From Anthoceros angustus (Eukaryota; Streptophyta; Anthocerotopsida; Anthocerotales; Anthocerotaceae): DNA of 64,000 bases. Location: contig MU008192.1 in assembly GCA_010909165.1 (NCBI GenBank), positions 186,001-250,000 of the forward strand. Direction: 5' to 3'. The translations under genes and the position numbers were made by a program. This document shows positions 1-12,299 of this stretch, in pieces; the first letter of the stretch is position 1, and each line of letters starts with the position of its first letter. Under the pieces are notes generated by a model that saw only the letters and a list, made by a program, of their open reading frames with translations, ran no database searches and was not told the DNA's origin.

Positions 1-558
1 ATACAGAGGGCGACGTGGTGTTTTGAAAGCATTGTTCGGCTGGACCCTCAGCAGGCGTCTGCATATGTGCTCATGGCCAATGCCTACGCAGACGCAGGTA
101 GGTGGACCGATGTAGACAGGATTGAAGCACAGAGAATGGTAGCAGGAGCTAACAAGAAACCTGCAGTGGCGACCATCGAGGTGAAGAAGCAGGTACATAC
201 ATTTGCGGTGGGAGAAAGAAGAGATGATATTGCGTTGAAGGTAGAGAGCACAAATGCACGTCTGAAGCAGGAAGGAGGCCACGTACCTCGCACACAATTG
301 GTGTTGAAGCCACTGTCGGAGAAGGACAAGGAAGATGCGCTTTGTGGGCATGCTGAGAAGCTAGCTCTGGCGTTTGGTCTCTTGAACACTCCGAGTGGGA
401 CACCTCTGGTGGTAACGAAGAATCTACGCATGTGCAGTGACTGCCACAGTTCCACGGAGATCATGTCAAGGCTTGAACAGAGAGACATCGTTGTAAGGGA
501 TGGGTACCGTGTGCATCGATTCGCAAATGGTTTCTGCAGTTGTAAGGGTCGACCATGA
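1..558 (+). CDS. PPR protein, DYW:KP-type editing factor, 3' end only
   Basis: The reading frame is open from base 1 and ends at TGA 556-558, so the 5' part lies outside the window. The visible 185 residues are the end of the E region followed by a DYW-family cytidine-deaminase-like domain. The zinc and catalytic residues are present: HAEK (the HxE motif) and CSDCH (CxxCH). The PG box of ordinary DYW domains is replaced by KKPA followed by IEV, and the protein ends GRP, not DYW. In the family this defines the DYW:KP subclass, linked to U-to-C organelle RNA editing. It is closely related to the complete gene at 31919-34759. Such proteins act in mitochondria or plastids; the targeting sequence is not visible here. 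Domain call is firm; editing direction is inferred from family knowledge. Confidence 0.9.
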   Translation: MQRATWCFESIVRLDPQQASAYVLMANAYADAGRWTDVDRIEAQRMVAGANKKPAVATIEVKKQVHTFAVGERRDDIALKVESTNARLKQEGGHVPRTQLVLKPLSEKDKEDALCGHAEKLALAFGLLNTPSGTPLVVTKNLRMCSDCHSSTEIMSRLEQRDIVVRDGYRVHRFANGFCSCKGRP

Positions 559-3500
559 GGGGAATGAAGTATCCAGTGCTCAAGTGTGTAGGCTGCAGAA
601 TTTTGGCTACGGAACTCCATCCCCGTCCATACTGAGACATGGATGGCTACCATCTTCCGCATGGTGTTCCTGCTACCAGCCCTTGGCTAATGGAGTAGCA
701 GCTGTACTGCTGACTGTTTTGCATGAAACAATTCCACGATGAGGCTTGCCCAGTGGAATGCTCTGTATGCGGGGTGCACTTATCTGATGCCAGCCTCCCA
801 GTACTGAATAACCTCAATCTTTAGTCACTGAACCTACCGGTTGTGCCCTCATGCAGGATGGCAAGCAAATAGGGGAAAACTCCGGAGGTGGTTCTAGGTG
901 TCTACATCTAGAGCACTACAGGACTCGGTATTCGTTAGCTAGGGACGCAACATCAAGTCCCCAAATATAGCGTAAGTGCCCTGTCATGTGTTGCACCGTG
1001 GCACTCCTCCTCGTCAGAGCATGGCGCCCCTCCTGAGCTACAGAAATTTCAGAATTGTGGAGGTGCCGTGGCGAGATCTGATGTAAAAGGTTGTTGAAGA
1101 TTTTGTTGATCAGTTTGAAGTGCTGCTGAAATTTGGGAATCTGTTAGAGGAAGGTCGTTGGTAACCGAAACACCCTGTGTTGTAACTTGTTTGTTGGCAA
1201 CTGCCAAAATGTGGGAAAGTGCAAGATGCATGCCACGATTTCCAAAAAGGATGTGGTGACAATGGAAGCCCTGATTGTGCGAACTAGACAATTCAGCTCC
1301 AACTTGGATACTTCAGTTTCGAGATTGAATTGAACTGTTAACCAAACTGTAAATGACGAACCATGATCCCATATATAGGCCATCAAACTGAACCAGATAG
1401 AGAGTACCTAAGTCACCCATTCGAGATATCGGCTACTATCTTCCTTTTTCTTTTGCACGTGTTCCATTATATCCAAGGCCAAATCTAAACTCTTTATTGC
1501 TTGTAGGGTTTTGTGCCGAACATTTCAGCAAGTCAGCCAGTTCTCAATTTGTCTAAACACATTGATGCCGAAGATGAGGAGGCTCATACCTTTAGGATCG
1601 ATGGAGCCATAAACTAAAATGTTGATCTTGTTGTTTTTTTAGTCTTGTGTGGTCACCTTGCATATTTGTATTCATGAGCTTCTCTTTGGCTACTAGAGGC
1701 CATTTAGCTATATGTCGGGCTAGGAATTAAATGGAGGAAGATGTTGGTTCTAGGTTTAGGCAAGCATCTCTTCATGTGTGTGAATCAATTGCACAATATG
1801 GTAGCCACGAAGTATATCTCCCTATGCCAAGATTCAGGGTGGTGGGTAAAATAAAGAAGCAACCCATGGATTTGGCACTTATTGATTTGCAAGTATGTAG
1901 ATTCAGATGCTTTAAGGAGGAAGAGAGTGATAAGGGTGAAGCCTGTAAGGTTTTTTCATGTGGTTGAGTAGTTGCGACCATTGGAGACGCTCTGCCGCAG
2001 GAGATAGCTTTGAGCCCTGGTTCCTAGGGTTCAAGGAGCAGGAGATAGCTTTGAGCCCTGGTTCCTAGGGTTCAAGGAGCTCGAGAGCCTGTAGGAGCCC
2101 GCTCACCATTGATGCATGAAGGAGAAATTTGTACGAGATGTAGCGGGCTGGTTTAGTTCGGGTTGGTTTGCACGTTACATTTTGGAAGTGTGCCAATTCA
2201 CAAATGGAACTGAAATCTAATCATTACCTGCTTACGTGACCAGACAGACAGCCACGTTGGATCTTGTTCAGGTACTGGATCGATTCAATTTTATGTTGAT
2301 GTGGGTTAGAATTGAATTGAACTAAACAAACGGCCTTTGCGGACTGCCATTCCGTAGGGGTCCTTCGAAATAAGCTAGAACAAGAACGACAGTTCTTAAT
2401 AGGCAGTTCCAAGCTTCAGTGCTGGAGGAACTACAAACAGGCCTGTTGACTTAGAGTGTTTGTTATGCAAATACTTAGGGAGTGCTTTCGTGAGTAGATC
2501 AGGGAGTTTTACCACCTATGGAGACGTATTCAACCACAACTTCACATATATCTACTGCTTGTCTGATGAAGTGGTGAGTGATCTCTATGTGTTTGGACCG
2601 CGCATGAAAACTAGGTTCTTTGAAAGTCGTGTGGCAGATTGGTTGTTACACCATAACCTGGTCGGCTCTAGTGAAAGTTGCTGCAAGCCTCATAGAAATG
2701 AACATATCCAGATAATCTCCCTAGCTGCTTATGAAAGGGCTCCATATTTTGCTTCTGTAGAAGATAGACATATGGTAGATAACCTTTTTGCTAGACCATA
2801 AAACAATAGAGCCTCCCTGTAGATTACAGTAAACTGCAACACTCCTTCTGCTATTTGGGTCCCCAACCTAGTCTGCGTCACAATAAGAGGTGAGATATAG
2901 TCCCTTATCTAGTTTAATTAGTGTCTAGGTAGAATGGGATTTATTTGGTACAAATGGATTATGACTAAAATCCCATCGCTTTTAGTGCGAAAATGTGCAT
3001 TCATGTTTTTTTTTTCTAGGTTTTTGAGGATGTACTCTGTTTGGAATGGATTATTCAACCCCGTAGTGCCACTTCTTGCATGTTCATTAGGCCACCATAG
3101 CTTGCATCTAGATGTAGACCACCTACTTAGAAGGGGTGATTGCAATCAGAACCTTGTGGTTTAGGTTCTTCTGGCATGTCCGCACGTCACCCCATTCTTC
3201 CAGTTTAGTTGGAAAGGAGGCTAGTTGATGGGAGTGCACACACAAGTTTGCACAAACATCGTAGCAATATGCAAACTTATGCGCGCACTCATTTCAGCTG
3301 AGAACTCTAAAGGTAGGTATTTCTCGAACAACTCAACTTTGTAACCCTTAGGGTTTGCAAAAACTTCCGTTTTTGAACTCATTGGTAAGAGTTCAGCTAG
3401 ATCACCCCCCTCTATATACCCTAAGAGCCAAAAATTGAGAAATACGTTTGGGACTGATAAGCTTTCCACGTCTTTCGTCGGATGCAAGGTTGGGGGTCAT

Positions 3501-3671
3501 CCTCAAACATGCCTTCCAAAGCACAAGTTGGGTTAAAATTTTCAATCCCCCGGCTGCGTGTGCGTGTCACGATTGGTCCAGAACTGTTACTTCCAGTGTA
3601 TCCTTGGTACATCCCGGTTGGTGGTGGCTCGTAGTTCACATATCGACCATTGAAAGGTTGAAGAGCTAAAG
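559..3671. other. Intergenic, no supported gene
   Basis: About 3.1 kb without a recognisable gene. The only open frame over 100 codons is 2460-2801 (+, 113 codons); its product resembles nothing I recognise and it has no supporting context. A 41-bp tandem duplication sits at 1998-2079. Several in-frame stops and AT-rich stretches suggest old, decayed sequence. Confidence 0.5.
1998..2079. repeat. 41-bp tandem duplication
   Basis: Two adjacent copies of a 41-bp unit beginning CAGGAGATAGC and ending TCAAGGAG, apparently identical. It lies in non-coding sequence. Confidence 0.9.
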
Positions 3672-4780
3672 AACCTGATATTTGTATCTGTATATTTTCA
3701 CTGAAGCAGCATGAGACTTCAACATATTATGACCCGCTAAGTATGGCTCAGTCGCTGTATCTCCAGCTGCTAAAGTATTCTGTTCGACGTTCGTCCAGGG
3801 GCATATGAGCCAGACCTTAGCAATTGACCAAGACCGGCGCATGCTCATTGAACGTGATCCAGTGTTTAACCCTGTCACCAAATTCTCTGAAACATGCAAA
3901 GTAGTCTCTGCATCCACAGTACGAGCAACATATGTCAGGTGTTGGAACAGAGAACTGTGCGCTTGCTATTGCTTCAGGATCCATAACGGGATCGAAGGAG
4001 CTAGCAGGAAAGAAGGTTAAGGCTGTGCCACATACACTATCTCGGGACCAAGCCATCCTAAAACTGAATCCTGAAGTCGCTGGGGTAAGTCCCAATGATA
4101 GAGTGTCACAAAATGGCTGCAATCCTGCATGTCACGCAGAAGCTCAGCTTCGTTGAAAGCAAGTGCACAAGTTTCCAGAGTAAGAGGCATGATCTTCTCA
4201 TACCCTTGCTTATCAGGTAATCAATGAGCTCGTGGTAGCGAAGCGCTCCCTCAGGGTTGATTGTGCCACTTCCGTCTGGAGAACACTAACAACTGTGAGC
4301 TCGATGCCATCAAAGGTACTTCACATTCATGACAAGAGCTTAGAGTTAGGGCTTCAAGAGAATGAAATATGAGCAACAGTACCAGGAAATAGCCATTACC
4401 ACGAGATGGAAAACCGGTATGCCAGCATTCCCATACCAGCCAGCAGATCAATATCCTCCTGTAAACTGAAAGCGGAAGACTTGTCAGAAGAGCGTGAATC
4501 TGATGAGGGGGAAAAGGCAACAATGGTGGTCAGAGTTTGCTAAGAAGCATGCCTTATACATGTGGTACTGGTCCACACCAATATCGCCATTGCTTCCATC
4601 AATTATCTTCCCTGCCAAGTGACAACCAAAGTTTGCAAACTATGGCGTGGAAGGATTCCACCTCCAGGACGTGAGGTGTCGACAGATCGCATAGCATCCA
4701 CAGACCTGTTAAGTGAGAAAAGGAGTCCCAAATGCTAGGACCCTGGTCCCCTTCACTGACCGCACCCTCCACTTGCAAAA
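3672..4780 (-). pseudogene. Glycoside hydrolase family 1 (beta-glucosidase) remnant
   Basis: Successive minus-strand blocks match GH1 in the correct order. They are VEGAVSEGDQGPSIWDSF (about 4720-4775), KIIDGSNGDIGVDQYHMYK (about 4565-4620), EDIDLLAGMGMLAYRFSISW (about 4405-4460), VLPDGSGTINPEGALRYHEL (about 4220-4285), VTLYHWDLPQ (about 4085-4115), FGDRVKHWITFNE (about 3850-3890) and AGDTATEPYLAGHNM (about 3720-3765). The FNE motif would carry the acid/base Glu. Intron-like gaps separate most blocks. The frame changes inside what should be single exons: an extra T before VTLYHW, and two shifts between FNEHAP, GSYAPGRTSNR and AGDTATEP. No C-terminal half with the nucleophile ENG motif is found downstream. 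I call it a decayed, truncated copy. If the indels are sequencing errors it could be a poorly resolved gene. Confidence 0.75.
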
Positions 4781-6687
4781 GTTCAGTCTCTAAGAGAAGT
4801 GACTGTAGTCCTCCCAATCCTTGGCTGGAACACAAGAATGGGGACAGAACACCGCTGTTCCGAACACAAATTGTTAAGGGAAGTCAGATCTCACAAGCGT
4901 CCCACTCCAAAATTCACCACTCCCCTCACTCTCACTCCCGATCGAATTCTTTGGCGAATTCGAGCTGAGCGTTCCACAGTTCCAGTGCGAGTCGCAGAAT
5001 GCACCAAGAATGTCATAAGGAATACCGGCACGAGAAGAAGCAAGAAAAAAAAAGACGGTACGGCGCTTGAACTCGCCCGCAGGTTCCATCCAGCCCAAAT
5101 CAAACACGTCCCAATCGAAGAATCTCACAGACCTTGCGAGAGGCCTTAAGGCACGGTGGTGCTGCGGCCATGGGCCACCCACCAGCGCTGGGTCCATCCC
5201 CTTGGAGTGGGGGGAATCAGCAGCCGCTGCAAAGCGACCGATGGAGTTAACCAACCCGGTGGGAGACCCAATACCCGGCAGGACAAGTCGGACCCGGGAA
5301 CAACCCACTTGCGACGCACGGCACGAGATCCTGATCCATTGGCATGTCCGACACACGACCCCCGACATTGGCAAGTGGCTTTGCATTTCCTTCACTCCTG
5401 TGCACAGACAGGAATTCAGAAATATCACCCCTGCTGCTTTGCTTCTGGTGGGCTGGTGGGGTCTGATGAGAGCATTTGGACTCACTGATGCTGAACAAGA
5501 GCACAGCTTGTAGTGTGCCTCTCTGCAACTCTCCTCCTTGAGTCACAAACCTCAAACGTTCCCCAACACGTTCCGCAACCTCCTCCCATCCGATGTGCAG
5601 CAGCGACGTTCGAAATCAAGAAAAAGAACGTGCACAAACTCCAGAGGAAGTACCAGTAGCGAGCTGCTTATGGCATTGCATATGCCTCGCATGTGACACA
5701 TAGTCCTGACCAATAATGTATGTTTTTAAGAATGGATAACCTGCGCCAGGCATCTACTGCATCGCATGATGGATCCTCTGTCGACACCAGAGAACCACCA
5801 GCAGCATCCAACGTTTCATTTTGACTGGTCTGGATTGCGGGAAGGGAAATTTCAAGCGACGTGTGTGGTAAAGTTTAAGCTTGCAAGATCCTACGCAACA
5901 TAAGCCAGTAACACAGAAGATATGGCAGACTACCTTTGTATGTCTTAGTCAGTCCCTATGTTGCCAAGGTCCAGAGTCCTGAGCACGCCGAATGATGGAA
6001 TCTAGGTGATTTCTGTCAAGAGGTCTCATCGGAGAACTCAAAGATGGACCCGCCAACTTGAGGCAGAGAAGAGAACCTGAAGGAATCGATGCAGGCTGTG
6101 AAGGTCTTGACATCGACTCCATGGGTTGCCCCTTCCTGTGCGACGAGGCCATCTTCCGCACCAAAAAGTGCTGGCTCAGTAGAGAGCTTATGGGGCCCTC
6201 CGTTATCCGGCGCAGAGGCAGCTGGTGGCCCAAGCCACGGCCACCGTGCCCATGCCCTGAAAACACCATAGCCCTTATCTAGAGCAATTGACACATTCAA
6301 ACCTTTAAAGAACAGCTTCGAAGAGCTTTATTTTCCAGATCCAGAGCAGACAAAGACGGTCATCTCCAAGGACAACGACAAGGATTCCTCTTCACCCGCC
6401 TGGATTGTTGTATTGGGAACTTGGAGATTGTGAAAGTGGCGTGCCTTAGTATCTACTACCTAGAAGTCAAGGTCGGAAAAAATTAGGCAACCCTTGCCTT
6501 CGCTGTCTCAATGGGAGCGCTCTTGGGACAAGAGTTTGCGGCAGGGGCCAACAAAAGAACAAATTACAACGCCGGTCAGAATGGTGCTTTAATCTTAAAA
6601 TACACCAAGCCTTGGCATCCCCCGGCTGGACACCACAACCTTCCTTCCTGCGTGTGCGCTAGGAGGTGGCATAAATAAATTCTGCTT
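4781..6687. other. Intergenic, no confident gene
   Basis: About 1.9 kb. Several open frames of 70-200 codons overlap on both strands between 4874 and 5555, but none looks like a known family and the composition is mixed. A minus-strand frame at about 6016-6262 is preceded by an acceptor-like TTTTCAG and could be an exon of an unrecognised gene; I cannot link it to other exons. The part beyond 6540 is probably the 3' flank of petM. Confidence 0.4.
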
Positions 6688-7071
6688 CTACTGCTCCGAC
6701 TCCTCCACAGCAGCCTCCACCCGAAGGAGGACAAAGCCGATAGCAATGCCCACCAGGACCAAGCCGCTCATGATGGGCACAATGGTCAAAATCTCCTCTC
6801 CCACATTGCAAGTAGCAGCCGCAGCACCCCCCCTGGATGCACCGCTCCCCACAGCTCGGCACCTGGCCACCATGCTAGCGAACTCCTGCTCTGTGCTGCA
6901 AGCCACTCCCAGACTCGTCACCTTGCTCTCCGCCTTGAGCCCCCCGAAAGCGCTCAACATCCGCACTCCAGCACTTTGGCTGCGAGCCGGCGACCTCCTC
7001 TGGCAGGACGCCGAGGCCAGCGACAGGCCGCTGGGCGCCGCGCAGCTGGCTGCCACCAGCATTGCCTCCAT
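6688..7071 (-). CDS. petM: Cytochrome b6-f complex subunit 7 (PetM), plastid precursor
   Basis: A single-exon gene of 127 codons. Residues 1 to about 88 are rich in Ala, Ser and Arg and look like a plastid transit peptide followed by a thylakoid-directed stretch. The mature part is the short membrane protein at the C-terminus: [19 protein letters not shown], then [13 protein letters not shown]. This is the typical PetM helix and tail, in which a single transmembrane helix is followed by an RVEAAVEE-like stromal end. PetM is one of the small subunits at the periphery of the thylakoid cytochrome b6f complex. The gene is divergent from TOP3A, with 568 bp between start codons. An alternative start exists three codons downstream. 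No intron is needed. Confidence 0.88.
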   Translation of the reverse strand: MEAMLVAASCAAPSGLSLASASCQRRSPARSQSAGVRMLSAFGGLKAESKVTSLGVACSTEQEFASMVARCRAVGSGASRGGAAAATCNVGEEILTIVPIMSGLVLVGIAIGFVLLRVEAAVEESEQ

Positions 7072-7639
7072 CGCTCCTGCTCCTGCTCCTGGACAGCATT
7101 CAGCATCGAAAAAATCAGTCCGTGTCAGTCATTCCGACACCTTGATTGGCACGGCAGGCATGGCATTCAATTCCCCGCAGCTGCAGCGGATCACAGAAAG
7201 AGGGAGCGAATCGCATTGCCGCTGCAGCACAAGCAGCACACTCCGTAAGAGAGACGAGACGAATCCAGTACCCAAGCAGACAATCACACAGGATGGCGAG
7301 GCGTGGCGTAGCGTGCAGGAGTGAAGGTTGCAGTTGCAACTGCGATAGAGCTGGGAGGCTTGATGAGGCACAGCGCGTGGAAAGTGGACGCAGGCCAGAC
7401 GCTTGCTTGCTTATCCACGCGCGATATGGATATGCGGGGACGGTGTGTGGCCACTGGTCTCGGCTAACAATAACGGTAATTCGAACTGGTTGACGGCTTC
7501 GCACACAAGGGGTTACCCGAGCCCTGGTTATGTTAACTCGCCATTCCCTCCTGTTCCCGATACGAATGCTGGCAGCGGTAGCGGGAGCGGCAGCGGCAGC
7601 GAGGTTGCCTGCTCTGATGAATGCTGTGATGCAATTGCA
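7072..7639. promoter_or_regulatory. Divergent promoter region, petM / TOP3A
   Basis: 568 bp between the start codons of petM (minus) and TOP3A (plus). It must contain both promoters and leaders. A GGCAGC/GGGAGC-rich run at about 7570-7600 would encode a Gly-Ser stretch if TOP3A translation began further upstream. I see no clear TATA box. Confidence 0.45.
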
Positions 7640-10600
7640 ATGGTAATCCGGGTGCTCAACGTGGCGGAGAAGCCGTCGGTGGCGAAATCCGTGTCCCAGC
7701 TGCTTTCGGGGAACAATGTGCGGGTGCGGGAAGGCCGGTCTCGGTACAACAAGATCTTCGAGTTCGGCTACACCATCGGGAACCAGCAGTGCCTCATGCT
7801 CATGACGTCCGTGAGCGGGCATCTGATGGAGCTGGAATTCGAGGAGAGGTTCCGCAAGTGGAATTCCTGTGATCCGGCTGCGCTGTACGAGGCACCGGTG
7901 CGGAAGTATGTGCCTCAGGTCGGTTCTTGGATGATGAGGAGCACGGGGGAAGGAAGATTTTTTGTGGCTTCTCTTTCATGTAGCTCCCGGTGTTGCCAGG
8001 ACAAGCAGGCGCTGCAGCGAACGCTGGAGGAGGAGGCCAGGCGTTGTCAGTGGCTGGTGCTGTGGCTCGACTGTGATCGTGAGGGGGAGAATATTGCGTT
8101 TGAAGTCGTGGACGTTTGCCGCTCTGCAAACTCTCACCTCACTATTTGGCGTGCTCATTTCTCGGCACTTACGGAAAGGTTGTGATGAGTTAGGCCAAAT
8201 TTTGCGGAATTTGCTGTGTGTCTATGCTTGGAGCAGTGTGAGACTCAAGCGTAAGGTCTTGCAGAGACATCCATCAGGCAGTTCAGCATTTAGGTCGGCC
8301 AAACCAGCTATATTCTGATGCGGTTGATGCTCGACAGGTAAGGAAGTTACACAATTGGAAGCCGTAGCATGCTGCTGAAAAAACACTGTTGAGCAGGCTT
8401 CTGCATTGATAGTTTCTGATGTAACGCAGTGAACAGGAGATAGACTTGCGAATTGGAGCCTCTTTCACGCGGTTCCAGACTATCCTGCTGGCTGATAGCT
8501 TCGCCTTACCGTTCGAAGAAGAAAGGAAACCTATTTTGAGCTACGGGCCTTGTCAGGTTGGTCAGACATGGCCTTGATTCTTTGTTCCCTTTCCTGTTTC
8601 AAGTGCTTGGAGAAAACTGCTTTGTATGACATGCAACACTTGGTTGCTTGTTTCAAGTTTCCAACTTTAGGCTTTGTAGTGGAGCGCTACTGGGAAGCGC
8701 AGGCTCATGTACCTGAGGATTTTTGGAAGATTAGCTGTGTGTATAACGATGGAAGTGCCGTGGCAAACTTCACTTGGGTGTATGTATCACGCTTTTCCAA
8801 AACACAGTTTCTGTTCTGGATTGTTGGAAATCCTTGATTGTGATCCAACATTCCTGCTCATTCATTCTGAATGGTCAGGCGTGGGCACCTATTCGACTAT
8901 CTTGTTGCGGCTATGCTGTATGAAATGTGCATTGAAGAGTCAACTGCTACGGTAAGCTTAGAAAATGGACTGGAATTATGGAGTCAGGAGCTCTTCAAGT
9001 TACTCAGCTATGGGTTCCCACTTGACCACGTACACTGTCTAGGTCTGTGAAGTCAAAGGTCAAGAGCGAAGGAAGTTTCCCCCACATCCCCTGAATACTG
9101 TAGAACTGCAAAAGCGTGCATCTCGTTACTTTCGAATGGGATCAGAACAAACCATGAAGGTGGCCGAGGAGCTGTATCAGGCAGGTTTCATCAGTTATCC
9201 GAGGACTGAGACAGACTTCTTCTCGGAGACCGTTGACTTGATGGTATGCCTTGTCCCACAGCTTTCCTGTTCTTTACCTCGATATCATAAAATCTTCTGG
9301 CTTGATCACTGTCTGCGATGGTCCTCTTATTTGGTGCCAGGGTATTATCAGGGAACAGACAGGACATCCAGTCTGGGGAACTTATGCGGAGAGGCTGTTA
9401 GATCCTGGGACCAATCTCTTTCGGCAGCCAAGTAATGGAGGCCATAATGATCAAGCCCATCCCCCCATCTACCCCACCAAGTTTTCGCAGGGAGAGCAAC
9501 AATGGGGCAATCCCCAGAAGGTACTAGTTTCTGCTGAATGTACTCCAAAAAGGAGTGTGCTCTGATGCTGGTACCACCTGATTCCAGGTGAGTCTGTTGT
9601 GAAACGTTCTAATCTACGCCACTTGCAGCAAATCTATGAGCTCGTTACACGGCATTTTCTAGCTTGTGTTTCCCAGCCAGCTGTGGGATATGGAACTACA
9701 GCAGTGATAGATATTGCCAGTGAGATGTTTCGTGCTACGGGCCTCATGATTACATCAGTGAGGTCTTAACTCGGCCATCTTCATCTTCCTGGCCCTGTCT
9801 AGATCGTTTGAACTAATGGGTTGTCAAATGTGCAGAGAAACTATCTGGAAGTTTACAGGTTTGAAAACTGGGGTGCCAGCACTATCCCTAATTTTGAAGA
9901 AGGCCAACAGGTAAGGGTGGATCAGTCACGTTAAGCAAGTGCTAGATGCGCAGTGACCAATATCCTGTCGGTTGAATGTGCCAGTTCATTCCCTCTCGAC
10001 TAACACTTGACCAAGGTACTACAACTCCACCACCGCTATTGAGTGAAGCTGATCTCATCAGCTTGATGGACAAGGTGACAGATCTCGCTTTCTCTACCCT
10101 CTAAAACTGCAGAAAACATCAATTTCTAGATAGTGTTCTGATCTGTCGGTTTCCTTTTTTTGTAGGCTGGTATAGGAACCGATGCAACTATGCATGATCA
10201 TATCAAGAAATTGCTAGATCGCTGCTATGCTACAAAGGATGCCAACACACGCTTCTGCCCTACAAATCTAGTACCACTTTGCTTGATTGACCGCTGCCTT
10301 GCCTACTTAGCAGCAACTTACAGCTAGTAATGTCACTTGGTGTGCCACGAACTTATTTAACATCTATCTGCGGCAGGGTGAGGCCCTTGTCATGGGCTAC
10401 GATGACATGGGGTACGTTGCAGTGACCAGAACTGTGTTTGGCCGTATCAACTCTTTCGTGCTGTATATTGAGCATCAGTATCTACCTGACCTGCAGGTAT
10501 GAGCTTTGGAAACCTTATCTACGTGCGATGATGGAGCAAGACATGAAGGCTGTGAGCATTGGCACCAAAAGCAAAGCTCAGGTCCTGGAGAGTTGTCTCC

Positions 10601-12259
10601 AGCAAATGAAAAACTGCTTCATAGATGTGAGTAGTCTTATGCTTCTCTTACTTTAGTGTACTTGTGAACTGTAAGCCTAACATTCTCTGCTCACTCTCAG
10701 GCTACATTGCAAAAGCAGAAACTTTTAGAAGCGATGGGAAGATTCTTTGAGAGGTGCGTCAGTCGAGATGCTTCATATGCTTTGTAGTCATCGCAATCTA
10801 CGTACAAGCTAGGTTCCCCGTCCCATACATTGTGCTCTCAGGACTCAGGGAGGGGAGCAGCGAGTGGTTGGGGAGTTTGTGCGACTATGCCCAAACTGTC
10901 AGGAGTCAAACATGGTGCTTAAAAAGAAGCCGGTAGCTGTCTAATTTCTCACCCACTGTCCATTACACTTGATTCAACATAGCCAGCCAACTTCCGACCC
11001 CGTGTCTGGCATCCACTTTGTTTGCAGGACGGCAAATACATGGTGGGATGTCTCGGTTTCCCGCGTGTAAGGATTTAAAATTCGGCCGTGTGCGTCAAGT
11101 TTTGTATGCTATTGAGGGTAGCTACCTCGATTAATTATCGAGGGCCTTTCCAGTGTAGAACCGTTGTCTGGTTGCCAGGAGCAGTCATGGAGGCATCTGT
11201 AACAACGATAGCTTGCACCTCCTGCATCCCAGGTCCGAAACTTCCTTTCCTTTTCTTGTCTTGTCTATCAGTGCTCTCCTGTGACGTGCGTTTTAGTTCT
11301 CAGCTGCGTCTCTTCGGATGTAACTCTGCATAGCAATCTAAGGTTGTAGAGCCGTGCCTCCAGGTCCTGTGCTGAAGGTGCATTTCAAGTTTAGGAGAGC
11401 AGATATACCTCCTCAGTATAGCACCGAGTGCACTGGTGAGTGATAATTTGAAGCAGTAGTGGCTCAGGTAGGTACTAAACTTGTCCTGAAAAAGCTTGTG
11501 CCTATTTTATCTGCAGGGTGTGTTGGGGGCTGTGATGATCACTTGAAAGAGCTGTTTGAGATCTGCGGTATCAACAATAGGCCACCTCCAGCAGGTCAGT
11601 GTGTAGTGTGTCCATGGCTTTCTCGTCGCAAATTTTGGCAGCGTTTCCGTAACCTCCTTTCGACGCCACTAGGTCCCGCTGTAGGCCATGGAGAAATGAG
11701 GAATCGCAATGGCCAGGGTAATCAAATACCATGCCCCATTTGTGGTGGCCGTGGGCACAGTTCTGCAGCATGCCCTCAGGCACAGGGGCGGGGACAAGGG
11801 CGAGGCCGAAGTCGAGGTGGGCGCCAAGGGCCGGAGCGTGCCTCGGGTAGGTGACCTTTCTTCGAAATTCACGTGTCATTTACCACGGTCGGTAAACATT
11901 TGATTCATCACACAGCTTTTGTGTCCTGAACTTTTCATTGGTGACAGCCTCGGCCGAAGTCCTGTGTAACTGTCAAGAGCCTTGTGTGCTGCTGACTGCG
12001 AATACTTCGAACAATGCTGGGAGAAAATTTTACCGGTGTGGGTCACGTGGCTGTGATTTCTTTCTGTAAGTGTATTCGACCCTCTGGAAACGTTTGCTTG
12101 AAATTTCATGGCACATATTGTCCTGACATGGTATCACCATGGTCAATCAGGTGGGAGGATGCCGCAAACCCACAAGCAGCAGGAGCGCAAAATCAACAGG
12201 ACAGGAATCGGCAGCTACAACCTGGTCAGTGGAGAAGTACTCGACGCAGGAACGATTAG
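7640..12259 (+). CDS. TOP3A: DNA topoisomerase 3-alpha
   Basis: I assemble 23 exons: 7640-7918, 8000-8178, 8265-8337, 8437-8556, 8658-8779, 8879-8951, 9043-9243, 9341-9520, 9629-9757, 9836-9910, 9985-10074, 10166-10270, 10377-10411, 10497-10626, 10701-10753, 10842-10932, 11028-11066, 11154-11232, 11364-11435, 11517-11594, 11673-11846, 11948-12065 and 12151-12259. They sum to 868 codons in frame. The Toprim part shows [12 protein letters not shown] and [15 protein letters not shown]. The catalytic Tyr is in [11 protein letters not shown] (codon 9196-9198). The C-terminus has Cys-rich topoisomerase zinc-finger segments, a [15 protein letters not shown] zinc knuckle, an RG-rich linker and a GRF-type zinc finger ([10 protein letters not shown] to [12 protein letters not shown]). 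This type IA enzyme works with RecQ helicase and RMI1 to dissolve double Holliday junctions. An upstream in-frame extension could give a mitochondrial form. The gene ends 41 bp before the convergent neighbour. Confidence 0.93.
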
Positions 12260-12299
12260 GCTTATGTATGACAAGGACAATTAAAGTAAGTTTAATTTA

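Noticed and set aside
2460-2801. 113-codon plus-strand frame
   Set aside because: I see no family, no splice partners and no compositional support; kept only as a note in the intergenic entry.
4874-5485. 203-codon minus-strand frame
   Set aside because: No recognisable motif, overlaps other open frames on both strands, and is not in frame with the GH1 blocks.
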